A stretch of 64,000 nt of DNA from Patiria pectinifera (taxonomy: Eukaryota > Echinodermata > Asteroidea > Valvatida > Asterinidae), in assembly GCA_029964075.1 (NCBI GenBank), contig CM057129.1, positions 11,523,430 to 11,587,429 on the forward strand, read 5' to 3'. The position numbers and the translations under genes are program-made. Shown piece after piece: positions 1 through 13,600 of the stretch; within the stretch, counting starts at the first letter, position 1, and each line of letters starts with the position of its first letter. Under the pieces are notes generated by a model, which ran no database searches, had not been told where the DNA came from, and saw only the letters and a list, made by a program, of their open reading frames with translations.

Positions 1-1463
1 TAATACTTGTGATGGTGTTCAAAACATTTCTTTATTAAGTAATCAGTTGTTCAACGTCACAATATATTTTTTTTCTTGAAATGTATTCCAGAAACGATGT
101 AAAACTCAAAACAGGGACTAAATCACCCCTTACAAAATTAATGGATTCGTCCCTAAAATGTCAACTTCGTTTCCTACGGCGCTAGAGGTTCTTTGGTTTT
201 GACTAATAATTTTTGAAGAAAGTTACAAAACTTGAATTTTTAACGTTAATACTCGCTAGAAATCACAAAAATTTGATAGTTTTTGCATGGTTTTTGAGGT
301 AAAAACAGACATGTTCATTCTTAAGACAAAAACAAATCAGCATCTGTTGCCATGAAAGCAAGATTTGTAGTACTCCAGTCAGACAACACATGGGTGGGTT
401 GCATACTCTCTCACGTAGATTTACAATGTATATCCACCATGGCTGACTGATGTTGGGTGATCATTTACTCGGCTCTGATTGGTCTAACTGGCTGGATACG
501 CGGAGCTAACTGGATCATCGCGGAACGCTCCCGTGTCGTATTCATTTGTGAACGCAAATGAATAGAACATTGCGATGAAAGAGTCCCGGGCGCGATGAAA
601 AATATTTTTCTGACTTCTGAAGTTCCAAGCACTCGAAATAACTTCTAATTATGAGGAAAATTCCAGGTCCTGACTGGAAATACATGTGTGACCCCTCACC
701 CCCCCCCCCCAAATTTTATTTCAAATTCACATTGAACTCGGAGACACATTTTGATGGAAAAAAAAAACGGAATTCCGTTTAAAAACGGAAGATTCTCATG
801 CCTGTTAAAGCTATAGTCCATCATTTGCAGCCATCCAAAAAGTAACTGGCGTAATTATTGTTGAAAAAACATACTTGGTTGAAAGATAGTAAGGGGACTA
901 AACTCCCTGTGAAATTATTCTTTCTGGCAAGCTGTCATTTTGAATTAATCAACGAAAGAAGGCCTTTCCAAAGGTGCGTCTTAAACGCACCGTAGGAAAA
1001 TTTAAATTTGTAGTTCGTTTTGTTATTCGGCGAAGCGCGCGCAAACATTGACACGACGCACACGCGGTTGCTATAATTCGTCAGATCAGTGCACGACATC
1101 GCGTATAGCTGCAATCGGCTCAGTGAGAACACGTCTCGGACGCTGAATTCAGGCCTAATTCAAAACATGATTCAGCAACTTTTGATTTGAAATCAAGATC
1201 CTAGAATGCTGTTTTTCTCAGAATATACAGCTGAAGCTGAGCTGAAACTTCATCAGGTTAGTTGTTCAGAATCCTTCACTAGATTTTGAGCACTTTTGTT
1301 GCTTCAAACGAACAAAATGCACAAATTACAAATGATGGACTATATCTTTAAAGGATGGCAGCACAGTTAAGTGGAAAGTGTGGGCCAAAAGCAACTCAAA
1401 ATGCGATGTCAAGAAATGTCGTCTTCAGCAAATGATAAAAAAACAAACATACAATTGCCTTAC
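1..1463. other. ADIPOR intron (before the missing last exon)
   Basis: No exon is visible here on either strand. The only structured content is the TTAA-flanked MITE at 805-1351 and a short poly-C run near 699-710. The receptor's last coding exon, with its FH...H zinc motif, was looked for on the minus strand and not seen. Confidence 0.6.
805..1351 (-). mobile_element. MITE with TTAA target sites, copy 1
   Basis: The element runs from TTAA (805-808) to TTAA (1348-1351). Its inverted ends read about CTATAGTCCATCATTTG on the left and the reverse complement on the right. Inside it carries GCAGCCATCCAAAAAGTAAC and a small palindrome, GGTGCGTCTTAAACGCACC. Copy 2 at 12967-13484 is in the opposite orientation. 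TTAA target sites are typical of piggyBac-type transposases; no transposase is encoded. Confidence 0.8.
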
Positions 1464-1657
1464 CCATATGTCACATTTTCCGGGGAAGAATCGCTCGGGA
1501 ATACGCACTGCGTAGAAGATGGCTCCCGTGATGTACAAGCCAGCCATGAGGAGTATCCAGCCAAAGCCACAATTCTGGAAGGCCTCCACGAAACCACTGA
1601 TGGCCAGGAAATGGCAGGCTGGAATGATGGCGCTCAGTCCCAGGCCTAAAAACAAAC
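1464..1657 (-). CDS. ADIPOR: ADIPOR coding exon 5 (membrane helices 5-6)
   Basis: The acceptor follows a T-rich tract (CTTGTTCGCAG) and the donor is TGG then GTAAGG; the exon enters in phase 1 and leaves in phase 0. It encodes GLFLGLGLSAIIPACHFLAI, then GFGWILLMAGLYITGAIFYA and the family signature RIPERFFPGKCDIW. The coding frame must continue into a further exon for the seventh helix, outside the window. Confidence 0.94.
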
Positions 1658-4600
1658 CTGCGAACAAGAAGACCACAAACAGAAAAAGATTAAAGATACA
1701 TGGCGGCAATTAAATTAATAAATTGTAGTGCTTACATAGTGCTTTCCAAATGTATCATCAATCTGAAAGTGCTTCACAATTGTTCTCCCGTTCATCAGGC
1801 CACGAGACCACGCGGCAGCCGATATCAGCTCACATTCGGTCCTCCACCCTCACAGGTACCCATTCATACTCCATGGTGGAGAGAAGCAATTGTAGTAAAG
1901 TGTCTTGCCCAAGAACACAAACACCATGTTCCTGCCATGGTGCAAACCCATGTACCATCGTTTCTCACAGAAAATCCCTTAAAATGAAGTGACTAAAACT
2001 AAATAAAAAAAGGTTGTTTTCAATGAAATTAACCAAAAAGGATTGTCAAATACTGTTCGTACATTTAAGAGGAGTAGAAAGTTACACAAAATGTGTTCAT
2101 TTTCATCTCATGATCCCTTTAACCACGGATCCTCCCCACAAGGATAAACGAATTCCCCAAATTTCTGGTTACATGCGTGACACGGCCCTTGCGCGTTGTG
2201 CGTGCGCGTCGTGCACGCATGCACGACTGCTCAGTTGAATTTGTAGGGCGCCAGCTAGCTGTCGGGGGCGCGTGCGCGCATTGTTCTGTACATTTTGTAC
2301 ACAAGCTCAGATGAGTCGTTTATCCTTGTGTGGAGGATCCATGTTTTAATGTACAGAAATGACATACCTGCTCGGAGAGCGCGCAATTTCCGTGTGCTGA
2401 ACTGGTCCCGTAGCGCCACAAACATGCAGATCATGCCCAGGAACACAATGAGGGATATGTAGATGTAGCGCAGGGTGCTCTGGCAGTAGAAGCCAAAGTA
2501 CAGCCAGGGGATGAAGGAGCCCACAATCAGCAGGGATATCCCCGAGTAATCCAGCCTGGATAATAAAGGGTGAACACAGGATAATGAACGATTAATAATC
2601 GATTGTTTATAATGTTGTCTTGCGGATTTCTGAAATCTTGGGTTGGGTTGCAGCTTTGACTGCAGGAAATTTTGACCAGGGAGGGGGTGTTGTGAGTGGC
2701 GGAGGGGGTGTTGGGGGAGGGGGGGGGGGGATGGAGGGGGTTACTCTAGGAATAAATGTGTGTACATCCATATTTTGCATAAGGAACATCTAATTCAACT
2801 TTTTTTTAAATTGTTTATGCCAAATTTTCATATGTTTGGATATTAAGTGCTTCTTAATAAAAAAATCTGGAACATGGATGGAGCCAAACTTGCAACAAAG
2901 CTGGGTCTTGAAAAACACCTGATAGAGGGGAAACATGTACGTGTATATACACCAACCTTGTCAAAATGAGTGGTTTACATTCAAAATGTATCCAAACGAA
3001 ACAGTTCAAGTAGGTAACCAGTCATAAGCAATTTGATTCAACTATCAACAATTGGCAGATTTTGGGTTCAGAAGAAAATTACCCGGATACGGATTTAAAC
3101 AAACCTCAAACTCTAGCCCTCACCCTCAAAGCACCCCCCTACCCCTGCCTACCCCAACGTCAATGCCACTCATCCTTCCCCCACCTCACCCAGCCTGTGC
3201 CCAAGTATCCCCCCCTCACCCATTCCAACACCAGTCCCCATACCCACCACCACCCTATCCCTCCCCTACCCCCCCCCCACCCACCACAGTCCATGCCCAA
3301 GCATGCCAAGTACCTCCCTTACCCTAACCCTACCCCATCCATACCCACACATCTTTGTAAAATGCCGGCGATCATGGACCCCAATTGTCCCTAATCCTCA
3401 TTTCTTTGTTTGTACTCTAACTTTTTAGCAGCAGCTCTCATTGGTTTTGTACACGAATGTCAATCGTGGACTATCGGTCAATCGTGGACCCGTTGGTTGT
3501 GCCCTATTAAACCCTTTTGTCCCCAGTCCATGATTGCTGGTGTTAACATTCTCACACACTTCAGGCATGCAACATGGAGTTTAGAAGAAAAAAAAATGAG
3601 GAAATTCCAAACCCCACAAGACTTTGAACAGTGTTGTTCAATAGTAATGACATTCATGAGAAGTATCAAAACCAGGAAATCGGCGGATCTGAGGAAACGT
3701 TGCATGCCCGACACTTATTGCCAACCCACCCCACCACTTAGGCCCAATTTCTTGGATCTGCTAACCACCATGACTACAGAATTCCGCGCTTACAATCACA
3801 AATTGTGTGCTAACCGCGCTAGCAGAAAAATTCTGTGCTAACCCGTAAGCACAGAATACTTAGGTACAGGATGTACGCATGCGCAGAAGCAAAAATTCCT
3901 CGCTAACGTGTGAAATACACTTGCTGTAAGAATGGAATTTTCTGCTTTAGTAAGCAGGGACTTTCCCTAATGGTTAGAAGAGCCAAGAAATTGGGCCCTA
4001 GTCCCAAACCCCTGCCACCACCATTCCCTTCAACCTCAGGCAATACTGCACACCGTTACCACTCACTTGCTAAACAGCAGCGATGTTCGGGACGAGTGGC
4101 AATAGACGGTGTGGAACACCCAGGAGAAGAACATGCACATGACGGCGCCGGTGAAGAAGGCCATGTACACGACAATCTTCTCCCAATTCTCTTGGTCGAT
4201 GATGGAGACCACCAGGAAATAGATCATCAGGATCACAAAGGCTATGAAACCTGGCAGTCAAAAGAAAAGAAAGGTATGCAGAATTTTAACATTAAAGGGT
4301 TCATGACGTGAATTTTACTTGGCAATATATTTTGTACAACTTTCTACTCCTCTTAAATGTTTGAAAACTATTTGATATCTCTTTTTGGTTTTAATAACCC
4401 TAACTCCCTAGGCCTTTTTTTGCTAGGCTGTAGCCTCAATCCTGCAAAATCCTCCAATTGGCCTCATGGAAAAATAGCATGTAGCCTCAATCCTGCAAAC
4501 TCATCCATTATTTCTTGAGTATGGTCCATGGAGGGGTGACCACTGCCTGAATCCTGCAAAATCCTGCGGCAGTGACTGTCAATACGTTGAGGCTTGGCCA

Positions 4601-7600
4601 GCGACATCCTGGAGCAGTACGGAGAATTTCAAGCATAATCCAGACCTATATTTATGCATGGCTGAGCAAAAACAACACATGGTCTGGCCCAAGACCTTGA
4701 CAAAGTGCATCCTACAATATCAGTCATGACAGATTGACAGATTCATGGCCGTTAAGGTTTAAGGCATGAAAGAGTTCACGACATGAACTTTACTTGGGAA
4801 CATATTTTGTGAAACTTTCTACTCCTCTTAAATGTATGAAAACTATTTGACATCTCTTTTTGTTTTTATTAAAAATTGCAATTCTTTAAACATTAAAAAT
4901 CTTCCATGGATGCTTTTCCTGACAAACGAGGGTGCTGTTGCTGTGACGTCATTTCAGGAAGACACTGTTCAGCTTACAGGTTTTCTGTTCCAATTGTGAA
5001 CCCACAATTTGCTCACTGAAAATGTTTGTGAGAAAACTTTGCTCATTGGCCTTCTGTCGTGTACTTTGAAACAACAACGAATCACCAAAGAAATGACAAG
5101 TTTTAAAAGCAAAATATCTCAAATTCTTGCAACTTTTTGGTGCTGAATAGTTGAAACATTGAGATTTCTGCCTGAAATTACATCCCACATTTTGGTCATG
5201 AATAACAAAATTTGCATTAGCATAAAAAAAAAACAAAGGCACCAAAACGCCCTTTAAAATGGCGAAATGAAAACTGAAAACAAGGTTAAATAGACACAGA
5301 GGTGCATTTTCAAGGATCGCATTACAACAAAATACATTACATACATGTAGGCCCTCTAAAGTTTTGACTGTGGTGCATGGTTGGGGAGAGAGGGGCTATA
5401 GGGTTTGGGTGGGGTGGGGTGGGGTTGGGTTGTGGTAGGAGTGTGGTGCCAGTAGGATGAATGTGGGATGGGGATAGGTTAGGGAGTGGGAATAGGGGAT
5501 GGGGTAGGGTGGAGACGGATGTGGGGCTGGTTGGGGGGTTGGGGTTATTTGGTGTTGGGTTGGGGGATGGGTTGGGGGGTGGGATTGGGGGAGGGATTTT
5601 GGGTTTACTTTAGGGAGCAGCTGGCAATGGCTGGGGTACATTGGTAAAGGTGGTGAGCTGGGCCCATATTCTTTTGGAAAATTACAAAATAAGTTTGTAC
5701 GCTTTGTTTTACACACAACTACCGAATCTGCCCAAATTAGGTTTAGCAGTAGGCCTATTATTTTTTTTTAATGAAATTAGGTCTGAAATGTTTTTTGTTG
5801 ATTTCACTGCATCACAACCAACGCATGACGCCCAGATGCAAACTGATGCACACACTGCAGGTTCTAATAAGCAAATTACTCTGTACATATTTTGGTTAAC
5901 TGTATTCTGGAACAGTACTTGCACCTAGTGTGATTTTTTTAAGCACTATGATCCAACCAAACTCTTTTTTTTATGACTACTCTGTAAAATCCAACAAACA
6001 CAATCAGCTTTCATGTTCTTCTTTCGCAGTACAAGTACACTCAATGATTATTGCAGTTCGAATCATGAAACTTCCTTGTGCTATAAAAACAGGAATATAG
6101 AGCTAAAATAATCCCAGTTACATGTATTCGTGTGACTTACATAAGTATAAACAGCGTAACCTTTACACACTTGTGTGCGACATGAAGAGCCAGTGTCCTT
6201 CCCAAACAAAACAATTATCTTATTATGATAAGCAAGGATATCCTGCTTTATGTAATCAAGGAGCCTTTTTTGCATACTCAGTCCAGAGTGCAGCAGTGGC
6301 CTGTGTATCACAAGGGCACTTTTTTGTTATTCAAATCGCAATGGCACTGGATTAGTGGATGTAGGATACATACATGTACATGTACCAAGCATCTACTCAT
6401 GCCCACTATACAGGAACAATGACCTGTCCTCAGATGTGACTGCAGTTGGAGAGCCCTATTACTTAGGGTACTCAACCCATTCATTGTTTATCTGATTTTT
6501 CGTATTTGACAAAGCAGCACTACACAACGGCTGCCAATGCTGTGCATTCTTAATGCACTTCAATGCCATACTGGCAACATGCCCATGACATATTTTGTTA
6601 ATATGCGTTCCCCATGCTGTTGTACATGTACACAATTTAATTTTTGTTTTCTTTCTCCTGATTTGTTCAACTTGTAATGTTTTATTTCCGACCAAAAACC
6701 TCCCTTTTCCTCTTTTCGACGTCTGCAATTCTCTGCTAAAAAAAGCTTAATGTTTTGTTTTTTTTGGGGCACAAACAGATCCACTTGTGCGAGCAAATGG
6801 TTTCAACGAAAGTAAACTGACAAATGAAATGCTTGATGGGTACATGCATAGTACATAATGTACCGTATGTATACTGGTATAGGTCCTAACATTAAATACA
6901 TGATACACATGTACAGTACCGCCCAGAATTTACCATCCCCAAATGCCCACACCGAAGTCCCGTTGCCCGCTGTGTGCGATCATGGTCCCGCATGCCCTTT
7001 GCCCGATGCCCTTTGCCCGATCCCCCTTCCTTAGAATTCGGTCATTAATAGAGGGCATCGTGTAAACCACAGACAATAATCCCCCGAGCGTACAGCAAAA
7101 GGGCATCGTGTAAACCACAGACAATAATCCCTAGCAGTCAACAAACTACCTTCTGAAACGGGCAACGTGTAAGCCGCGCCATAACAAAACAAGAGGCCTA
7201 GAAGCCGACGTCGGTATACACGCACGACGTACACAAAAAGCCGACAGAAAACGAAGAGCCGAAAAAAAACATAAAAAGAAATCATGCGGTCGGGCGAGAG
7301 GAGTAAAACTTGTTAATATTTTTGGGGGACTGCATGCTCAACATAAAAAGAAATGATGCCGTCGAGCAAGAGGAGTAAAACTTGTTAATATTTTTGGGGG
7401 ACTGCATGCTCAACATAAAAATAATTAATGCGCTCGGGCGAGAGGAGTAAAACTTCTTTATATTTTTGGGGGACAGCATGCTCAACATAAAAAGAAACCA
7501 TGCGGTCGGGCGAGAGGAGTAAAACTTGTTAATATTTTTGGGGGGACTGCATGCTCAACATAAAAATAATTAATGCGCTCGGGCGAGAGGAGTAAAACTT

Positions 7601-10600
7601 CTTTATATTTTTGGGGGACTGCATGCTCAATACAAAAAGAAATAATGCAGTCGGACGAGAGGAGTAAGACTTCTTAATATTTTTGGGGGACTGCATGCTC
7701 AATATAAAAAGAAATAATGCCGTCGGGCGAGAGGAGTAAAACTTGTTAATATTTTTGGGGGACTGCATGCTCAATATAAAAAGAAATAATGCAGTCGGAC
7801 GAGAGGAGTAAAACTTGTTAATATTTTTGGGGGACTGCATGCTCAATATAAAAAGAAATAATGCAGTCGGACGAGAGGAGTAAAACTTGTTAATATTTTT
7901 GGGGGACTGTATGCTCATTATAAAAAGAAATAATGCCGTCGGGCGAGAGGAGTAAAACTTGTTAATATTTTTGGGGGACTGCATGCTCAATTTAAAAAGA
8001 AATAATGCAGTCGGACGAGAAGAGTAAAACTTGTTAATATTTTTGGGGGACTGCATGCTCAATATAAAAAGAAATAATGCGGTCGGACGAGAGGAGTAAA
8101 ACTTGTTAATATTTTTGGGGGACTGCACGCTCAATATAAAAAGAAATAATGCCGTCGGGCGAGAGGAGTAAAACTTGTTAATATTTTTGGGGGACTGCAT
8201 GCTCAATATAAAAAGAAATAATGCGGTCGGACGAGAGGAGTAAAACTTGTTAATATTTTTGGGGGACTGCACGCTCAATATAAAAAGAAATAATGCAGTC
8301 GGACGAGAGGAGTAAAACTTCTTAATATTTTTTGGGGGACTGCATGCTCAACATAAAAAGAAATAATGCGGTCGAGCAAGAGGAGTAAAACTTGTTAATA
8401 TTTTTGGGGGACTGCACGCTCAATATAAAAAGAAATAATGCAGTCGGACGAGAGGAGTAAAACTTCTTAATATTTTTTGGGGGACTGCATGCTCAACATA
8501 AAAAGAAATAATGCGGTCGAGCAAGAGGAGTAAAACTTGTTAATATTTTTGGGGGACTGCATGCTCAACATAAAAAGAAATAATGCGGTCGGACGAGAGG
8601 AGTAAAACTTGTTAATATTTTTGGGGGACTGCACGCTCAATATAAAAAGAAATAATGCCGTCGGGCGAGAGGAGTAAAACTTCTTAATATTTTTTGGGGG
8701 ACTGCATGCTCAACATAAAAAGAAACCATGCGGTCGGGCGAGAGGAGTAAAACTTGTTAATATTTTTTGGGGGACTGCATGCTCAACATAAAAAGAAATA
8801 ATGCGGTCGGGCGAGAGGAGTAAAACTTGTTAATATTTTTGGGGGGACTAGACTGGATGCTCAATATAAAAAGAAATAATGCGGGACGGTCGGGTGAGAG
8901 GAGTAAACCTTGTTCATATTGCGACACGGCTACTGTCATGTCACTGAGAAGTTTGCCAAATCAACGCAAAGTTCAGGACCACGAGGTACGTCGACCCGCG
9001 GGCAACAAGCGCGGTGCGGCAATGTTGAAACTAGACTCCGTGTTGGTCTGATCATGGTATTACGGCAGTCCCAGGCATCGCAGGGGAGCCTCCTAGCAAC
9101 AGTATTTCTAAGCAACCAGGTTGGGAATGTGATGGGCATGCAGCCATGCACCTGTGGCTCAGATAGCTAATCACTCCAGTTGCGCGTGGAAGGAAGTCAT
9201 ATTCATGAAAGCAGACGGTCCGTGATGAAAGCAACCAATGGAATATTTATTTGCCGGGAACCGGCTCATTTCATTGGCTGAGATACCATCATCACTGTTT
9301 ATCATCTAAGAATCTTCCAATTGCTGGCGGCAAGTTCTCAAAGGCCTTGAAGTTCGGTGGCCTACAGCTGAACCCAAATGTATATGCTTTGTAACGAACA
9401 AGAGTGGCATTGTATCAATTTGAACAATGCGGCTATCAATCATTCTCTGGAAAGGCTTTTCGGAGCTGAGATTTTATTTGGGCTTTTTTTTTCTCAGAGA
9501 CAGGGGAAAACTTTATGCGAAAAATGTGGGAAACTGAATTGAACGTGAAATTTCACCTCCGTGTTGTGTACATGCACATAGATAAACGATTGGGGGATGA
9601 TACTCCAAGTCCAAATAATTCATTAAATGTAGGGCTCCCGATGTCTTTTTTTTCGTAGTACAATTTTATTCTTCGCTTAATATTTAAAAAATAAACTGCA
9701 GGGCCTACATTATTTTTGTAAATGTTACTCTAGATTATGATTTTTTCTCGGAATACATTTTGAAATTACGTTTGAAGTCAAAGGGCTGTTGATAATCTTA
9801 TTCGTATTCCTTTTAAAATTAGGAAAAACTAAGCATAATTCGTATTAAAATTTCCTCTGGAATCTACAAAAGAATTACCTGAGAGTTCAGAACTTAATGG
9901 GCTAGGGTGTTTGAAATCGTTTTACTTTAAAAAATAAACCGAGAGAATAAGACATACTAAATCGTATTAAAATAACCCCTATTTATTTGATGTCTCTCTC
10001 TATCTGCGGCCGGGACAATTTAAAAGGGATGACGATTAATTCTTCGTGTATAATAAAATGAAACGCATGACCTACATTATTTTGTGAAAATGTTTTACTC
10101 TAGAATATATTTTGGAATATATTTTGACACTATTATTTGAGGGATGTTGGTAATCCTGATCATATTCATTTAAAAATAAGAAAAACCGAGCATAATTCGT
10201 ATTAAATTTCCCCTGGAATCTACAAAAAGAATTAACTTAGAGTGCAAACTTTAACGGGCTAGGTTTTTTTTTTAAATCATTTTGCTTTCAAAAAAATATT
10301 TAGAGAACCAGACGTAAATCTCTCTCTGCGAGGCCGGGAAAAAAAAAAAAAGAGGATGACGATTTTATTCTTCATTTATTAATAAAAAAACATGGCCTAC
10401 ATTATTTCGTGTACCGGTACATGTTCTACTCAAGAATATATTTTGGAATATATTTGGACATGAAGCATTAAATGCAAGTGCTGTATTAAATGTGCCCCCT
10501 ATTCCAGCCGGGAAATAAAAAAGTGTCTTATAAAAATATATTCTTGCTTTGAAAGTATTCTTGCTTTGAAGGAAATTTTGAGACAATGATTGACAGGCGT

Positions 10601-13600
10601 CCTTCAAAACTTATACATTGTATATTTTTGTTGATAATTATATATATATATTATAGTTATGTTCAAACCCATTGATTTGATGACCGCCCGTCCGCCCGCC
10701 ATAATGACTCCTCAAAAACGAAAAAGATAGCCATGTTCTCAAAGGGATGTATTTAATGCCCGCCCGCCCTAAGAGACTCGTAGAAAGAAAAAAACCAGGG
10801 GGTTTGCGAAAGGGGGATCCGCGCGTGTGATGACGATCCTTACGAGTAATATAAACACAAAACAAATTTCACAATAGAGATCGCTTTTGTAAACACTAAA
10901 ACAGAACTGCGCAAAGAGTTTACTTGTAAAACTTGTGTACTCGTTAACTTTAAAAAGGAGGGATATTCCTTTTGACCAGATTTTCACGCCCCTTTCTCAA
11001 GAGTGGAAGAGGAGCATGGGCCATGCATGCAGGGCTCACAGTTCAATCATAGAGCTGTGTTTTATTTCAATGCAGTGCGGGCATCGTGTTCTATGTGTCC
11101 CGAAGAATTGTGTCGCGGGCATTGTGTTTGTGTACCTGATCATTTCACAAGCATGCCGACGTGCGGGCATTGGGGCTTGTGGTTTAGGAGAGTGCGGGCA
11201 TAGGGGCTTGTGGTTTAGGAGAGTGAGGGCATGGGGCTTGTGGTTAGGAATTCTAAGAAAGGGTTCGGGACCCCCAATGCCCGGCAACAAATTAGGTCCC
11301 GATAAACGGGCATTGTGCCATGGTAAATTCTGGGCGGTACTGTAGCAAGTGCAGTTAGTGCACTGTATTTGTACATGTAGAATGGTACTCAATATATCAC
11401 ATACATGTACATGTACTATGTACTGGCTATAAACCTGATTGATTCAGTGTGCTGAGAGAACTTTTGTTCTTCACTGTTTTTAAGACAAGTCTCCTATACA
11501 TGTATGTATCATGTACAATTCACAAGTAGCGCAATTCCACACACATGTAAATGCACATTCAATTGTGACCTTCAGGAACAATATTACCTACATCATTAGG
11601 AATATACATGTACATGTACATGTATGCAGTACATGTAAGACAGGAATGCAGTACATGGGTCTTCATGGTCATTCAACAGGAAAGGGCTACAAAAGTGTGA
11701 CGTGATTGGGAAATGTATCAGCATAGTAAAAAACAACTTTTTCGTGCTCTATTCCCCTTGTACATTTCCGCCCCGTTGTTGAGTATGTTGAGGATTATGC
11801 ATGACTTTGCAGGCAAAATGATACAAGATGTCAATGTTCAGAATGCTATGTACATATGTATATTGATCTAAAGTACAATAAATGTATCAAGTAGGCCTAC
11901 TGTGCGTTTTCATTCTGAACCCTACAGCACTGTTTCCTGTAAAAACCCTAGACAATCTACTGTGCATTTAAAGATCAGTCACATACATGTATCAGTATAG
12001 ATTTGGCAATCTTTCACAAAGACCAAATAAAAAAATTCTTTCTGTTTCCGATTACATGCCTTTCCAAAGTGGGATTAGTAGTTTGGAAAATCTTTTTATT
12101 TTGCCCTTTTTTTGCGCTGATTGAATAGAGCATTCAATCATACATGTATGTGTAATTTGGGTCTGCACTATTTTGATTTGAGCCAGGAAAGCTTTCGAAG
12201 GAGACCCTCAAAAGTGATTCAACAAATACCTAAATTAATGTAAAAGGTCGATCAGAGATGAAATTGGCATATTAAGGGGAAAAATCTAAAAACAGGCCAA
12301 ACAAAAATACGTGTCAGAAATCTGGGCCGCGCTTCATACAACTGTAAATAAACATACATGTATACATACCGGTACGTGTACATACAGTTTCAGACACCGA
12401 TTCCTACTTTATTTTCGATCCAAACAAAATGTTACGATGAAAAAAAATGGTCAGTGTTGTCATAAACTCTAAAAGCTTGAATTACGGTCAGAGTAACGGA
12501 CTTATCAATAAAGAATTTCACGAGGAAAAAAGTCTGAAAGACAAGGGTACCATTCATGACAGTATGACACCATTTATGACACCATTCCGTGATTCAACTA
12601 CACAACTCCACTTCTCCACTTGTAATATTCGTACGTGGGAAAACAATCGGGCTCGTCTTTCTCTTCCAACAAATGCCAGTGAACTGTATCACTAATGCTC
12701 TCTTCGCCATCCTCAAGATAATAATTGTGATTTTTAAAGCATTGCAATCTGTACCGCTAAATCTGAAACCTCCGAAAATCTCACATGTTGGATTGTATCC
12801 AGTGGATGTTCATGAGCAGATGAGGCTAACCGTACCCAGCCAGCATTTGACCAGGCGGCCATGTACCTACAGGTACCGTTGCATATCATCGTGTGCAGCT
12901 GTACAAGCATGTAGCACACACTGTATTACCGGCAAGCAATGATTTGTCCATGTCACAGGTCATTGTTTAAAGATATAGTCCATCATTTGTAATTGGTGCA
13001 TTTTGCTCGTTTGAAGCAACAAAAGTGTTCAAAATCTATTGAAGGATACTGAACAACTAACCCGATGAAGTTTCAGCTCAGCTTCAGCTGTATATTCCGG
13101 GAAAAACAGCATTCTAGGATCTCAATTTCAAATCAAAAGTTGCTGAATCATGTTTTGAATTGTTTTGAATTGCAGCTATACGCGATGTCGCGCACTGATC
13201 CGACGAATTATAGCAACCGCGCGCGCCTAAGCGTCGTGCCAAAGCTTGCGCGCGCTGCGCCGAATAACAAAACGAACTACTAATCTAAATTTTCCTACGG
13301 TGCGTCTTAAGACGCACCGTTGGAAAGGCCTTCTTTCGTTGATTACTTCAAAATGATAGCTTGCCAGAAAGATTAATTTCACAGGGAGTTTAGTCCACTT
13401 ACTATCTTTCAACCAAGTATGTTTTTCAACAATAATACGCCAGTTACTTTTTCGGATGGCTGCAAATGATGGACTATAGCTTAAACCTTTTATCCAGTCG
13501 GAAAAGGCTCCCATCAGTGTTGGCCTATTAGCGTGCAGCGGAAACCAGACTTATTTTGCTGCATGCATATGACGCACATGCTTTCACCATCCCAGCAAAA

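Larger units (their letters stand above)
6912..11344. mobile_element. 4.4-kb TIR DNA transposon with TA target sites, no transposase
   Basis: A 23-bp perfect terminal inverted repeat begins CAGTACCGCCCAGAATTTAC at 6914 and ends with its reverse complement at 11342. TA dinucleotides flank both ends (6912-6913 and 11343-11344). The CAGT start and TA target fit the Tc1/mariner/pogo superfamily. Both subterminal regions carry clusters of TGCCC/GGGCA motifs (about 6945-7110 and 11070-11310), candidate transposase-binding repeats. The interior holds a 72-bp minisatellite and a roughly 350-bp tandem repeat. No transposase frame is visible, so it is non-autonomous. It lies in intron 2 of ADIPOR. Confidence 0.8.

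Noticed and set aside
3052..3394. Proline/serine-rich plus-strand frames
   Set aside because: They result from the C-rich low-complexity tract; two overlapping frames are equally open.
3410..3841. 143-codon plus-strand frame
   Set aside because: No known domain; it overlaps a short repeat with GAATTC...TTCTGTGCT motifs and has no conserved features.
5396..5716. Proline/histidine-rich minus-strand frame
   Set aside because: Composition artefact of the G-rich tract.
7529..8278. 249-codon minus-strand frame with 24-residue repeats
   Set aside because: The frame is open because the 72-bp satellite period is a multiple of three. One-base changes in the G/T runs break it elsewhere in the array, and it starts and ends within the repeat.
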